Source: Triops longicaudatus (taxonomy: Eukaryota; Arthropoda; Branchiopoda; Notostraca; Triopsidae). From it: DNA of 64,000 nucleotides. The stretch lies in assembly GCA_022885665.1 (NCBI GenBank), contig JAGQDJ010000040.1, forward strand, positions 62,001 through 126,000. The letters are read 5' to 3'. How positions within the stretch are numbered: position 1 is the stretch's first letter; every line of letters begins with the position of its first letter. Of the stretch, positions 1-13,149 are shown in pieces. The notes beneath the pieces were generated by a model, which saw only the letters and a program-made list of their open reading frames with translations, was not told the DNA's origin and ran no database searches. A program made the translations under genes and the position numbers.

Positions 1-3000
1 CAATGTAAGTCCAAGACAAAAGCACACTACCAAAAAAACTCTATCCTTGGATGGAAAGCCGCTCATTAAGAGTTTAATTACAGTCGCTCCGGTCGCGTCG
101 CTTCGTTTAGGTCCTACTCTCAATCCAGATCTAATTAAAGAGGGAGACGACGTCTACTTTGAATGCTCCGTGCATGCCAATCCTCCCGCTCACAGGCTCA
201 TTTGGAAAAACCAAGTAAAATATCACCTAACTTCTAATACGTCATGCTTACCTACCCCCTCTACCGAGAGTTGGCCCATTTTTCATTCTCGTACAAAAAG
301 TCAAAGTTCTATGATTAACTTCGACTTTTTCCTTCTTAAAGGGTAGGATCCTGGTGCACAACATCACAGCGGGAGTCGTCGTATCGAACACGAGCTTGGC
401 AATACGCAGTGTGACTCGTTCTAAAGCAGGAGAATATTCCTGTGCGGGGATCAATGCGAAAGGCGAAGGGCAAATTGGGACTGTCAACTTAACCGTGCGA
501 TGTAAATATGACATTTTTCTCTGCTCTGCGTCTCAAATGGGAAAATGAGTACCGTCGCTCCGACAATTTTAAAACCTTTCTCCTTTTTAGATGTGCCTTA
601 TTGCCAGCAAAGCGAGAGTCAAGCAGCCGGGGCTGAGAAGGGCGAAACAGTCACTTTACATTGCGGCGTTCACGCACACCCGCCCCCGTCTCGATATCGG
701 TACTTTTTAGAGCATGTCCATGCAGAGTCTAGGGGTAATTAAACCATTCCTTGACGTAGATGGGCTATCAACAGCAGTCACGGATGGAAAGACGTGCCTC
801 TGACATCTATTTTACCCACGGCTGGGGTCGAGAGTGCAACTAGTAGTGGCCATGGAGGGACTCGATACCTCTCCCAGACTACGGTTCATCGGCCAGGATT
901 ACCTCGCCAAGAATCTCTGCGTTTTCGACCCCAAAGCGACGCGGATTTTGCGACGATTGCATGTTGGGCTTTAAACGATATCGGATGGCAGCGAGAGCCC
1001 TGTCTTTTCAAGTTGACAGCAGCTGGTATTTTTTCTCAAGCCTTTCCTAGTGTGCTTATCGCAATCCACTATTTTTCAATTGTTTGAAAATTGCAATTCC
1101 TCCGTACCCTCTCCCCCTAGTCTCCTTGTTGCTCGTAAAGTCCTCGAACACCTCAAATGTAGCAAAACCTTTATTGAATTTCAATGAATATCAAATCGCA
1201 TTTCCATAGCAAGTACGGAACAAAAGCCATTTGCCTGATATCCAATTCAAATGTGCAGGTCCTCCCCACACGCTGCAAAACTGCACGGCATACAATCAAA
1301 CCGCCGAATCGGTAGCTGTCACCTGCGATCCGGCCTACGACGGTGGTTTAAAGCAAGCGTTCCGACTGGAAGCCTTGGACGTCGCTTCAGGGCATTTGCT
1401 CTTCACAGTACAAAGCGATACTCCCGATTTCCAAATACGTAATCTCGAACAAGGTTCCACATTTCTTCTCAACTTATACGCCATCAATGCCAAAGGCCGC
1501 AGTGCCATACAAGTATTGCCGGTATCGACTCTCAAAGAAGCAGCCAAACGCACAGGTAAAACTTCACTCGCTCTCCGTGTTCAGTAGTAAATTGATAAAG
1601 ACAGCAACTCCCATCTAGAGAAAGAGGCAACGGAAAAAAAGAAAGAAAACACGAGACGGGCAGATCCTATCAAAAGTTGTACGCTCTGTGGCAATTTCGC
1701 TGCAGTACAATACCTAGAACTTGTCTATGTTTTAAGCTCACTATTTGAATGCTTCACGTTGACTTGTTGTTTTTCTTTCCCCTGCCATGTTTTTCAGTCC
1801 CACCGGCTTCTGAAAGCCTTTCTAGTGGATTAGTGGGAGCTGTAGCGGTAGGAACGTGCGCATTAGCCTTAGTCTTGTCCTGTTTTATCGCCCTCACATG
1901 TTACCGCATTCGGCAACAACAGAAGGCTCGCGAGAAACCAAGGTACACACAAGTTAAAACGTCCTTATAAAGCTAAATTACTCTGCCATTACCAAATCCC
2001 CGTAACAAATTTTCCTCAGCTTTACCGTTGCTCTTGTTATTCCAGTGGGAATGGAGGACTAGAAATTACTGCGTCAGCTGATACAGAACTTCCACTACCG
2101 AATACTCAGCAGAAAGGCCTACAGCACCAAGTGCCTGGAACTACCCAAAACGACAGTGTCAACAAAAGCGACGCTGATCAAACTATCAGCAATAACTATA
2201 GTCCGGCTGCGGGTGAAAGCATTACCAGTAATTCAAGTGTTGTCAAACCGGATATACTACGCGGTCGAACGCCGGAAGACACACCTACTAGTCAACACAC
2301 ACCTACCAGCAATCCCTTGATGACGTCGGCGAATTCTGCCGTCGAAGTCGATTTTTTACATACCAATGGCGCTTCCCCCAGAGCCCCAGTGCCACATCTA
2401 GCTTACAACCCCCGAAAAATAACTAGCGATGGAGTATCCGAAACTAGACACATCAAGATTAACAGTGTTGCGAATTGTCTACCGGCACGTAGCAGTTTGG
2501 GGGACAGATGTTATTCGATTACGGATTTGGACGTGGAAAGAGGCAACAGAAGTCAGGGACCACAGCAAAAAGTCTCCGAGTCAGTAGCGCTTAACTTGAT
2601 AGGTCCACATGATTACTATTCGTCAGTACGACCTATAAGTGCCAATGCCATGGGAACGACTTGCAGTACATTAGGAAGAAGAAAATTGCCGCCTTCGCCT
2701 CACGACCGGTGGCGAACGTCAACCGAGACCGAACGGTTGCAAGAAGAACGCGAAATGCTCTACCGATCTCTTCCACGTGCCATTAACAAGCGAGCTGATT
2801 ACACGGTGCGTTAACTCCCCAACCGCTGTCACTGTGCTTGAGAAAATTTTTCACGTTTGGACTTTTGTTAATAAAGCTACCCTTTGAAATAATAATACCC
2901 CACCTATCCGTTCGTTTTCATTCAGTTTTTATTCGTTTTCAATTTTTCTTACAGAGTACCCGCTTCCCGCGAGAAGAGAGCACAGCGGAGATGTACGACA

Positions 3001-3122
3001 CGTACTCCATGAATAATAAACATACTTATAGCCGAAGCAAACCGAACGTTCCTTTACAAACGCAACCATACTTGAAGTCCTCGGAAAATCGTAGTTGTAC
3101 ATACCAACAGGAGGATCAATAA
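1..3122 (+). CDS. Sidestep-family Ig/FN3 transmembrane receptor (5' end outside window)
   Basis: Single-pass cell-surface receptor of the sidestep family; Drosophila Sidestep is a motor-axon guidance ligand, and the partner of this paralogue is unknown. Exons read: 1-4, 84-214, 342-501, 591-699, 760-1025, 1259-1555, 1798-1942, 2046-2805, 2955-3122, with compatible phases at every junction. One Ig domain spans 84-501 (GDDVYFECSVHANP, then GEYSCAGINAKGEG). A second spans 591-1025 (GETVTLHCGVHAHPPP). An FN3 domain follows at 1259-1555 (YDGGLKQAFRLEALD, YAINAKGRS). A hydrophobic membrane segment lies at about 1825-1905, then a low-complexity cytoplasmic tail of about 320 residues ending in TAA at 3120-3122. 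The start codon and N-terminal Ig domains are missing because the gene runs off the left edge. The family call rests on the Ig-Ig-FN3-TM order and on remembered sidestep motifs such as GVxVSNxSL and NAKGRS. The exact paralogue is not determined. Confidence 0.85.
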
Positions 3123-3468
3123 TTCTGGACGATATTCCTACTCGACGTCAGCTATTCGAAATTTTCTCTACGATCTTTCCTTTGCATGTTCAAACCAAGA
3201 GGCCATTTGCTAAAAAAACATTTGTTGCTTGGCATTGTATTTGTCTGTTTTCTCTCGTTCAAAAAAGAGAAAATTAACACCAAAAAGGGGCAAAAACAAT
3301 CCTTGTCTCCTTGTACAGAGTCCAGAAATATATATGTAATTTTATAAAAAAAAATCTCCAATTCTATAAACATAGTGAATAGAGCTCCCAAGTGGGCAAG
3401 AAGGGCACATGGAACAAATCGCATAATGATCGCACACTACCATGGCGAAAAAAATGCAAACAAATTCT
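3123..3468. other. Convergent 3' spacer
   Basis: This short spacer lies between the stop codons of the sidestep-like gene (+) and YPEL5 (-). It should hold both 3' UTRs. I see no open frame of interest and no clean polyadenylation hexamer that I would assign. Confidence 0.6.
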
Positions 3469-4019
3469 TCAACTCGGTTCTCCTCCCATGCGTTCCTCCA
3501 TGCCGTCGGTTTCTGTCACTAACGCTCTTTCTAAAATGACTTTACCTTCCTTATAGCGCTGGTTTTCCTCTGTAGCAAACTCATAAACCCAGCCTAGCTT
3601 AGCGTCGCAATTTTTACACGAAACGTCGCGTACCATGTGGCGTCCAGTTAACATGACACGGTCTTGAACCTCACTATAAGGTTGGGTGGTGCCGTTCGGT
3701 CAATAAAAGAAAAAAATCCGTATACAAATTATGAACACATCAATCAATAAAACAGTTCATAGGGGATTCCTACTAGGTCCATTTAGCGCTACGTAGAGGT
3801 AATGGAAACAAGGATAACGTAGACTAATTAGAAAAGGGGATGGGCACACGCGCTCTACCTGTAGTTAAGGTTCACCACCTTTTCGAATAAGAAGGCGCGT
3901 CCTGTAGCTCCAGTAAAACGAGTACTCACGAGTTGACTACGGTTGGTAAGGACGGTGTCACAAGCAGCGCAAGAGAACAGGCGTGAACCGCCAATATGAT
4001 CTAAGTATATTCGTCCCAT
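3469..4019 (-). CDS. YPEL5: Yippee-like 5 zinc-binding protein
   Basis: Small zinc-binding Yippee-domain protein; YPEL5 in animals is a subunit associated with the GID/CTLH ubiquitin ligase complex. Two exons: 4019-3859 and 3673-3469, joined at AAC-TAC-AG|T. The product is 121 residues, the same as the human protein as I remember it. It begins MGRIYLDHIGGSRLF and holds the two expected CxxC knuckles (SCAAC near residue 17, SCKNC about 52 residues later), plus the YPEL5-specific stretch RVMLTGRHMVRDVSC and the acidic tail after KEGKVILERALV. The ATG at 4019-4017 is the only one in frame that gives the canonical N-terminus. The gene is transcribed divergently from COQ8, which starts about 2.1 kb away, and converges on the sidestep-like gene. 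It looks intact. Confidence 0.95.
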
Positions 4020-6119
4020 GTTTTCATAAACCTTCGAAAGCTACTGTCGTTCACTGAAACACAAAACGAAACTCGGATTAAACATTGCTGCGGGCAGAAA
4101 TACAACAAGACAATTATCATGTAGAATAAATAATTTAATTCAGCATTCCGTAAGGAGGAAAAACACAAATTAAGCTACTGACATATTCAATGGAAACAAT
4201 GTCTTGTGCTGGGAACATACGAGTAGCTCTACACATTGCCAAAATTCACTAACATTTTTTTTATTTCATTTGGCGATGTTTTCTAAGTTGATCGGTTTAA
4301 CAGCGTCAAGTGCTTTTAAAGTGTACATTGCATGTTTTGCGCTTTCAAAAAACTACCACAACCCCTCAAGAATTCGTGGTGACTTCACTTCATTTGGTGT
4401 TATTTTTTCAGGATTTCGTGGTATTTCGGCACTGTTTTCAACAGTTTTAAAGGAAATAAAAAATACACGATAGCTGCTCAAGTCAATCATAGCAGCCAAA
4501 AACGGCTTCTGAAGTTGTTTTAATGCAGGTTATCTAATTAATATACCTGAGCTTCTTAAATCGCCATTACGTTATAAAAATGATAACCCATATTTACAAT
4601 TTCCTTACATACACTCTAAAAATCTGTGTTGTAACCCAGCTAAGCAGAGAATGTCCGGGAAGTTTCGGTCAATATTATGTTTTGCATTTTATGGACTGTA
4701 ATCCAATTCATTGAAGTATTTATGCCAGTTGTAAAGCTGATGACTTAAGGCTACCAAGTCTTAAGTCGTTACACTGAATTTTTACTTCTTTTTTTAAAGC
4801 ACCATTAAGGTGAGTATTTATCTTCATATCCACTTCTTAGGAAGCTCTTTCAAAAGTGATGGCAGTGAAGACCGTATTCTCTTATTTAACTCTTCTCTAA
4901 AAAAAATTTTCCAGGAATATAGGTAGGCTAAATAAACGAAATGAAATAACACTGCACTGCAAGACAAAAAAAGGATCTCCAGAAAAAGCTTTTAAAGAGC
5001 GTCGTGTGCAATCTTTAGCTACAGAAGACCGAATACTGTAAAACCAACAACTTGATTGTACGGGATTAAATAAATATTATTTCAGCAATTCGTCTTTTCA
5101 TCTGCTCCTTTTCCAGCGATGTCGAAAACTGGTATGGTCTTTCCAAAACCAGGATCGTACGACGAGATTTTTCTTATGGAATCTATATCCGTGCACGTTT
5201 TAGGGTACTTTTCTGTTCTATATTCCACTTCAATGTGCTTGTTTCACAAGCGCTAGCAGTGGGTAAGAAATCACCAAACTTAATCTATGCCTAACCTAAC
5301 CTGACTTAACTAACTTAACCTAATTTACCTACCTTTTTTTATTAACTTTCCCATGGTTTGCATGACCTTTCTGGGGTTAAATACTTTAACGTTTTGCTAA
5401 ATTCAGTTAAATTAAATTATGTTTAGTTAGGTTGGGTTAGGTTAGGATGGGAAAACTAGGAATCAAAGGGTTATAACAGTAATCTACCTGATTCAGAATT
5501 TGAAAAGTAGGAAAAGATAGTAACACTGCTCATGGTCTTCTGGATATAAAAGAAATAATTGATGGGGAAAAAAGACAAATAAGATAAACTCTCATAACCA
5601 AGTTGTTGGCCTTTTGCGAAAGTTGTATAGAATGACAGTACATACGCAGCCTTGAATCTTAAAAAGGTATTTTAATTAAAACTATGTATGACAAGACTCC
5701 TTAGGAAATTAGGTCCTTTTGCTACTTACCAATGTGGAGAATTTACTGCTTAACTTTCTAAGACAACAATGATGATCTGTTTTGCGTCATAGATAAACAC
5801 CAACGTTGGAAAAACAATACTTAATTTTGGTCTCCCAGGTGGCAGCATTCACCGGAAAATATTCACAAACGTTGTCTCTGGATTGTAAACACGTGCGAAT
5901 TGCCAAAACTTCACTGTAACCATTTTTTTTTACTGAAGAATTTTAACGGTGCATCTCCAACCTAGTTTGGGGTACGTATAATAGACCAGAACTTCTTGAC
6001 TCTATTTTTAAATCATTTATTAAGTAATAGGTTGTCCAGTACTCATTGAGAAGCCGGTTACGTAACGACGACAATCACCGAAATACAGAAACCATAATTT
6101 TATTACTCCTATTACATAA
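4020..6119. other. Spacer between YPEL5 and COQ8
   Basis: About 2.1 kb without a supported coding region, shared upstream of two divergent genes, so it should contain both promoters and 5' leaders. It is AT-rich. The one clear structure is the pair of opposed GGTTA-type tracts at 5290-5446, listed separately. Confidence 0.6.
5290..5446. repeat. Fold-back repeat with telomere-like GGTTA arms
   Basis: Positions 5290-5331 read as irregular CCTAA-type units and 5407-5446 as irregular TTAGG-type units. The two tracts are imperfect reverse complements separated by about 75 nt. This could be a small fold-back (MITE-like) element or degenerate telomere-type sequence. A similar single-orientation tract occurs at 55123-55190 in a DNAJC13 intron. 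I see no target-site duplication that settles the origin. Confidence 0.5.
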
Positions 6120-9100
6120 ATGGCAAAATCGCGAGGATCAGACTGCGTAGCTATCCTAAGAGGATTAGGATCCATCACCAAATCTGCCGTGTCCATTAAA
6201 CAAGCGGAAGTGCAGCATTGTTTGGCCAATACAAGCATTCTACCGTTAGTTTCGGATGTTTTCGGGAAGACCACTGACAGGTTGGCGATGTATGTCTCGG
6301 AACCCGGAAAAGCTCAAGTAGAATTCAATGATGAAAGTACTTGCATCTCAATTTTTAGTGCTGTTTTTTTTTTTTAGGAGAATCTCAGCCATACCATTTC
6401 AGAAACGTTCGCCAGAACGGGTGTAGTTGCCGAGGGTATGAAAGAATACGTGAAACACGTTTCCAGTAATGGTAAGAATGCCTGTGCGGTAGTTATGGAA
6501 CAGTCTTGAAATTCTGGTTTTATCTTGAGAGGAACACCACCGCTGAACACTCACACAGCCATGTCCAATCGTATGAGCAACTCCCTAATTTCGCCTACTT
6601 GAAGATTAGAAAGGAAGTTCTGTATCAGGACTGCTTTTCGCTTGTTTTCTTCACGAGCGTTGTTTGCAAGGGACATCACCCATTCCTCTGTCGCAAACGG
6701 CGTTTCTTGCGAAAAGAGATTGGCGTCTTTCCTTTGGCAACACGAAAGTAAACTTAGTTCTTACGCTGAATGATGCTCAAGAGGAAATTTTGACGAAAGC
6801 ATCCAGGACTGTCTTTATTATTAGCTGATGTATGTTGTTGGCGGTAAGCAAGCCTTACGTTGACGGTGCACGTAGTGCATCGTAAACCTTTTATGTCCAA
6901 TGGTTTTATATTCATTTATATTTGTATTTTTTAATATTTAATTTTCGCGAAAAGCACGTATTATTTTGGGGTTAGTTTGAGTAGAGGAATGCCGTTGGGA
7001 AACTAAGCAGGATTTGCGTGTAGCCGTTTTGCCTCATAAATACTATAACATGATTTCCTGTATAGATTATTTTGTCTTAGAAAGACTTTCGAACTTGTCG
7101 GAAGGCTAATCCTTTACGTCGGTGTCTATTTATTATCCAAACCTCTTGTATGTAACGGATTGAATGATTGACAACTAGGAGTTTCTGCGTCTGACTCTGG
7201 GGCACGTGCATCGTCCAATGGTGGAGGAGAGGCAACTCAGGATGCACCGCCTCATTCCACCGCTGACGTGGGTGTGAAGGAAGTCGATGCTCATTCCGAA
7301 GCATTTGATGCCGCCAAAATGGCCAGTTTCAAACCCAATATGAGTCCTCCAGTGGCCAAATTTTCCACGTACACAGCTTTCGCTGCTACACCGCCGAAAC
7401 TTTTTTGGCTCAGACCGTACGTCTTAGCATCCTCCCAGGCTTCTGACAACGTGCCAACAGCGGAGAAAAAAGCCAAACCCACGGCTCGCAAGAGTAAACC
7501 GACGGTACCAAGAAAAATTAGTATCACTCCATTAGATGAAATCTAACTGCTTTTTTGTGTGTACGACAGCTCAGTCCATCAGCCAAAGAAAGAAGTGTAC
7601 CCTCGACCCGAATAGCCCGTTTGGCTTCCTATGGCGGCTTGGTAGCCGGACTAGGCGTAGGGGCACTGGCGGAAGTAACACGACGTAATTTGGGGTTTAA
7701 AGAAGCACAAGCCAAGGCGGAAGGCATGGGAGCGTTGTTTGATACAGACAACCCATTCTTTACTCCAGCCAACGTAGAGCGAATTGTTAGTACCTTATGT
7801 AAAGTTAGAGGTAACCCATAAATTTCTCGGATTTTTACCGCGACCCAAAACGAATTCATAGGCGCTGCATTGAAACTTGGCCAAATGTTGAGCATTCAAG
7901 ACAACACCATGATTAGCCCCCAACTAAGGAAAATATTCGAAAGAGTTAGACAGTCTGCCGACTTCATGCCGTATTGGCAGTTAGAAGTAGGAAGCTTCGA
8001 AATTAATGACGGCAGCATTTTGATACTTATTTACTTTTTAGCAAATAATGATAAATGAGTTTGGCAAAGACTGGAAGTCAAAGATGGCACATTTTGAAGA
8101 AAAGCCCTTCGCGGCTGCTTCTATTGGCCAAGTACACTTGGCTACGTTGCACGACGGCAGAGACGTAGCCATGAAAATTCAATACCCGGGCGTGGCGGAA
8201 GGCATTGATTCGGACATTAACAACATGATGTCCGTCATGAAACTCGGAAATGTACTGCCAGAAGGTATTTTAAATGCATAAGTGCTTGATCGCTTCTGTA
8301 TGTTGGGTAAACGATAAGCTTGTTTACTGTACAGGACTCTACATGGATAGTTTGATAAAAGTCGCGAAGCGAGAACTCGCTTGGGAAGTTGATTATATTC
8401 GAGAAGCGGAATGCACCCGGAAATTCAAGCAGTTGCTCAAAGACTGTCCGGAATTCAAAATCCCTGACGTGATTGGTAAGGGAATTTCATTTTCTCCGTC
8501 GCGTTACCTGAGTAATTATTGTAGATCCGCTTGTACCGTTTAGATGAGTTTTGCACGAAGAATGTCTTCACCGCGGAATTTGTGGAAGGTACGCCCGTTG
8601 AAAAGTGTGTTGACTTGAGCCAGGAGACACGCAACTTCATCGGCGCCAAGATCTTGGAATTGTGTCTGCGAGAACTTTTTGAATTCCGTTTCATGCAAAC
8701 GGACCCCAACTGGGCCAATTTCTTCTATAACACAGAAACTAATCAAGTACGAGCTTAGTAAGATCCTCCTGAGACAATTATAAATTAATTCCTTTTAATT
8801 AGGTTGTGCTGTTGGATTTTGGAGCTAGTCGCGAATATCCAAAACGCTTTGTAGATAAATACATCCGCGTAATTGAGGGAGCGGCAGAACGAGACCGAGA
8901 GAAAGTATACCGCTACTCCAAAGAACTAGGTTTCCTTACAGGATATGAATCCAAGGTATGACTGGTTGATATGAAATGTTAACTAAGTTCTTAATACGTT
9001 AAAAGCAAAAGAAAGAAGGTCGTTCAAATGGGTAAAATTTGGTAAAGAAGGCGTTAATAATGTCTCGATTCAGGTTATGGATGAAGCTCATATCGATGCA

Positions 9101-9358
9101 GTTATGATTTTGGGCGAAGCCTTTCAGTTTGACAAGCCTTTTGATTTTGGACAGCAGGATACGACTCGTCGTATCCAACATCTAATTCCAGTGTTGCTCA
9201 ACCACCGACTTTGCGCCCCACCTGAGGAGAGTTATTCACTCCATAGGAAAATGTCGGGTGCTTTCTTGCTTTGCGCAAGATTAGGTGCTCGTATAAACTG
9301 CAAACCCTTCTTTGACAATATCCGAAAGAAGTATTATGAATTGAATGCTGATGCGTGA
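6120..9358 (+). CDS. COQ8A: Atypical kinase COQ8 (ADCK3/ABC1 family), ubiquinone biosynthesis
   Basis: Mitochondrial UbiB-family atypical kinase/ATPase that supports the coenzyme Q biosynthetic complex on the inner membrane. Ten exons: 6120-6317, 6378-6471, 7179-7504, 7570-7810, 7862-7986, 8042-8264, 8335-8475, 8544-8746, 8803-8955, 9074-9358. These give 662 residues against about 647 in human COQ8A. Family hallmarks are present in order: the KxGQ motif (AALKLGQMLSIQD), the alanine-rich nucleotide loop (FAAASIGQVH), the invariant lysine (VAMKIQYPG), the catalytic asparagine (MQTDPNWANF) and DFG (VVLLDFGAS). The C-terminus is conserved (PPEETYSLHRKM-like). The first ATG at 6120 opens a poorly conserved 66-codon exon, as expected for a mitochondrial leader region. 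Intron 2 (6472-7178) is unusually long for this locus. Vertebrates have two paralogues (COQ8A and COQ8B), and this gene may be the single pre-duplication form. Confidence 0.95.
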
Positions 9359-9639
9359 GATAAAAAGAGAATAAGTTGTTATGTTAGTTATTAGTAATAC
9401 ATGAGAGCTTGTTTTAGTAACGGGCCTTCTGGAGATTGTTTTGTTTTCCTCTCCTTGGGTTGAATTAGTGTTTTCCCATTTGTTAAGTAAAACAGGAAAC
9501 GTCACAACAGAGTAAAAAGGCGTCAGAGGATACATTTTGTTTTACTCTTCTTTTTTTTCAAGTATTTGCGTAGGCAGAGCATAAGTTTTCTCCTTTTTTC
9601 AGTAAGGAATGAAGTTGATTTTCGCTCAAGGATTGTCTT

Positions 9640-9930
9640 CTATGTGAAGCTGTTATCTTTGTGAAAAAATAGTAATAACGGAAAGACATTATAGGTGGTG
9701 AAAAGGCGCTCTTCGAGCGCAAGGTTTGGAGACAGAATGCAAGATACGTCATGATAAACGGCCAACTTCTCCCACGGTGCCTTGACGTAGACCGTGTAAG
9801 TTCCCCTTATCGAAGCTCCGAGCTCCCTATTAAACGAGAAAGAGAAGTTTTTATGTTGATCAAGTATTCCGTCCGATAAGTGTGAGCAAGCTGGGAATGT
9901 CACCGAATCAAAGGCAGGCTCAAAAATCAA
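9640..9930 (-). CDS. Weak candidate exon of a small secreted protein
   Basis: This open frame contains FPACSHLSDGILD, then GTYTVYVKAPWEK and YHDVSC: spaced cysteines with alternating hydrophobic strands, vaguely like an ML (lipid-recognition) or other small beta-sandwich secreted domain. No start codon, signal peptide or flanking exon could be joined convincingly. It may be a relic or chance. I do not assign a function. Confidence 0.2.
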   Translation of the reverse strand: MIFEPAFDSVTFPACSHLSDGILDQHKNFSFSFNRELGASIRGTYTVYVKAPWEKLAVYHDVSCILSPNLALEERLFTTYNVFPLLLFFHKDNSFT

Positions 9931-12900
9931 TTTTGTTGGCCTTTATCAGTACCAATATGATTAACAGACAGTACACCGTTTCGAGAGCGACCAATTCGGT
10001 TAGTTTGTGAACGCTCCAGCTTTAAAAGCGACCTGTCACTAGCATTGCCTCAGAACCTTAATACGTGTTTGAGATCCACGCAGTAAAGCTCGAATATTCC
10101 GGGACGGATTCGAGTTTCCACAGCGAAACCAACTGGCACGGCTTAGTTTAAGGAGTCGCTTTTTTGATGATGAGTGAAAGAAGGATAAGAATTCCGGCAT
10201 GCTACGTTTCATAAATACCATTTATAGGTCATTACGCTGTACGCTAGCTCTGAGTCTTTGAGATTTTTATGAACATGAATACGTCGCAATAGCCACTGTT
10301 CTACTGACGTTCGGTAGCTTGTGGGTCTAACCCCGCTCTTTGAAAGAAAGAATATGACTTTTTAAATTAAAGGTAGTATTTCTTCCTATTTTTGTTACTT
10401 AAGGTATATGATAATGTTAGGCTAATTTGGAACTTTGACTGCGATTAGACTTAAACGACAATTTCTGTAACATAAACTCTCAAATGCATTGCCATAGTGA
10501 TTTTGTAAGAAAATAACAGATATTCCTTTTTAGCTGCCAAAAGCAACGTTCGGGCCTTATGACAACATACTGGAATTCGTCGTATCTCACTGGACTTCGA
10601 AATAAAATCTACTCTAGCCTAATTACTTTAAAATAGCAGTCTAACTGGTTTGATTTTTTCACTGTGTCTACTACCCTCTAACGATATTGGTTGACAAATT
10701 TGAGATTCTGTCGTAGAATTGTACTGCGTACGCGGAAATGCATATACTTGTAGGCATTAGGGGGGGGGGGGGAGCGATCTGAAACGCTGTCGAAGATTAT
10801 CTAGTCCGCAGCTTTCAAATCGACATAACAATCGATCGCAAAATTTATCGTAGGAACAATTATTCGTTTTGAATTTTGAGCATAAAAGATTAAGGCTCCG
10901 TTTGAGCCACAGTGCTTGTAGCTAGTGACACGGGGAGTGTTTTTGGACATTTTTGCACGCAACACTAAATATTTACAAAGCTTATTCAGCAGTAAAGTTT
11001 ACTTTTGTGTAAACGTACGCCACGATCAGAATTGTCTCAAAAAATGGCTTGGTTGATTTTCAAAATTGAGCCCAGGTTGTTCGCACTTTAGTCGATTTCA
11101 ATTATTGCTTTTTCGGTGTCACTACACCCAACATACTTTCTGGATAATTTTAGTGTAAATTTTTCTAAAAATGATGAGCAAATCTTAGTTTTATTTCTGA
11201 CGTCTTCCTTACTCGGGTTCGTCTTGAAGGATTTCAACTCCAAAATAACTCATCCGACATAAGAGCTTTTGTATCAAAATTTATTCTAAGAAATTTCTTG
11301 TGTGGGGATTTAGAGAAAGTTATATAACTGAATTATCCAAAAGTGAGAAAACTTAGTGCTCCATTTTGAAAACAGCAGTTTTCCGGAAATAGCTCAAAAA
11401 TCTTTCGTAAAGAAGCTCGGGTTTCGTAACCGTAATAAAAACCAATGCAATTCCTGCGGTACGGCCCCCCGCGCAGATTTTTCATTAGATTTGCGGCTCT
11501 CAAAGGATAAGAGGTTGGTGAGCCCTTATCTGGAGTACCAAATCCTTGTTTATCAAATGTATCTGCATTAAAGAAAAGGGCGGATACAGTTAAACTTTCT
11601 CTCAGGCCCTCAGTAGGGGAATATGGCGCCTGTGCTCCTCCCGTGACGACGAAACCCGAGTATTTAGTAACGGAAATCAGCCTAGCAGCCTTTGGGAGAC
11701 CGTATTTTATAAGGGACCTCCCCAATGCCCTAATTACTAATAGTAATACTAGTTCTAATTATTAGTCAGGAAGTTTGTCATGACAACAACTATTATTAGC
11801 TAATGAAGTCCACATAAAGCATGGTAACCTGTTGTGCTAATGCGCACCTATCCAACTTGCGGTACTCGTACCGAAAATACGAGGTCTGACCAAACAGGCA
11901 AAATTGAAATAGAATCGTCGTTTAACTCAGGAATAAAGCGCTTGCTGACAGATTTGCAGAGTTCGAACTTCTTTTCAAATCGTCATCGAATTGATTGTCT
12001 GTGGCGGCGTTTTGACCTGTCAGGTTACACTTTGAACAAATTCGGAATTTTTCTACTGCACAAGACGTGAGCTAGAATTTCATTGAACGTTACAAAGTTC
12101 TCCCTGTAAATTACGTAAGATAAATCCTAAGAAAAACGCAAAGCTTTCAGAAATGGAGTTCGAGATTTCTAAGAAATTCGCGCGAAGAGAAAAAGATTTG
12201 CTCGACAACTTCGAGAGACTAGACTGTATTTGGAACCATTCCTGAAACTAACGTGTTACAGCTCATAAATGTAGTCTTTCTTTTGTCTTTTGGTAAGCTT
12301 CACAGGCCTACAACTGGTGAATACAGTCTCTGGGCAAGACGTTGGAAAATTTGAGGGATAAACTGTAAGATTAAGTTGGACAATGGTCTGCCAAACCAAG
12401 AATCAACAAATTTTTGTCTGAGGGCCGGATCCGGCTCCTCACCACACACTATCTGTCCAGTGTTGATATGTGAGACTTAAATAGTCGATTATCTACTTAT
12501 TACAAGGTCTCCGACAACGGAATAATGGCATAGTTATAATACCTTGCCTGCTTTGGCTTCGTTTTTGTCATGTGTCAAAGCGTGCCGCCAGATGCATGTC
12601 TGGGCGTGTGTCTACTCCACACAATCCCGGATGAAAAATCGCTTAATTCTGATTAAATTTTCCAAACGGTCTCGATTACTCTGCAGATTTAGGTTACGTT
12701 TTACAGACCTAGCATATTTTATATAACTAAACATTGGTTCGTTAAGGAATGGATATTGCTCCCTAACAGGATTCGCCGATTAAACTAGGTTTGTAATTTC
12801 CTTCAAATTTTAAGCATAAAGGTATCATTGTCTTTCCGTTTTTAGGAAAAATAATGAGTCCCTGTTTCTATTAGAAGTGATAAAGGACCATGGAAATACG

Positions 12901-13149
12901 TCTTTTTGGCAAAAATTACACAAAAGCTTTTCCTATTATTCTTGTTGAGTCGCTGAATAGATATAAAGAAAGCACATTTTGAGTAGAATTCTGTCGTAAA
13001 GCCTTCCCTTTTTCAAGAGGCCGAATAGCTTATACGCAATGGACCAAAACTAAGGGCACGAAACCTTTCTAAGATTTGTACACGTTGTATACGGAACACT
13101 GTTTCTTAGGCCCTATAAAACCTTTTGCTCAGACCTTGAGCTCAGCACC

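Noticed and set aside
6506..6751. 81-codon open frame between COQ8 exons 2 and 3
   Set aside because: It lies wholly within an intron defined by well-phased flanking exons and has no conserved features.
11333..11725. 130-codon minus-strand open frame in the COQ8/globin X spacer
   Set aside because: No start context, no splice partner and no recognisable domain. Length is within chance for this many kilobases.
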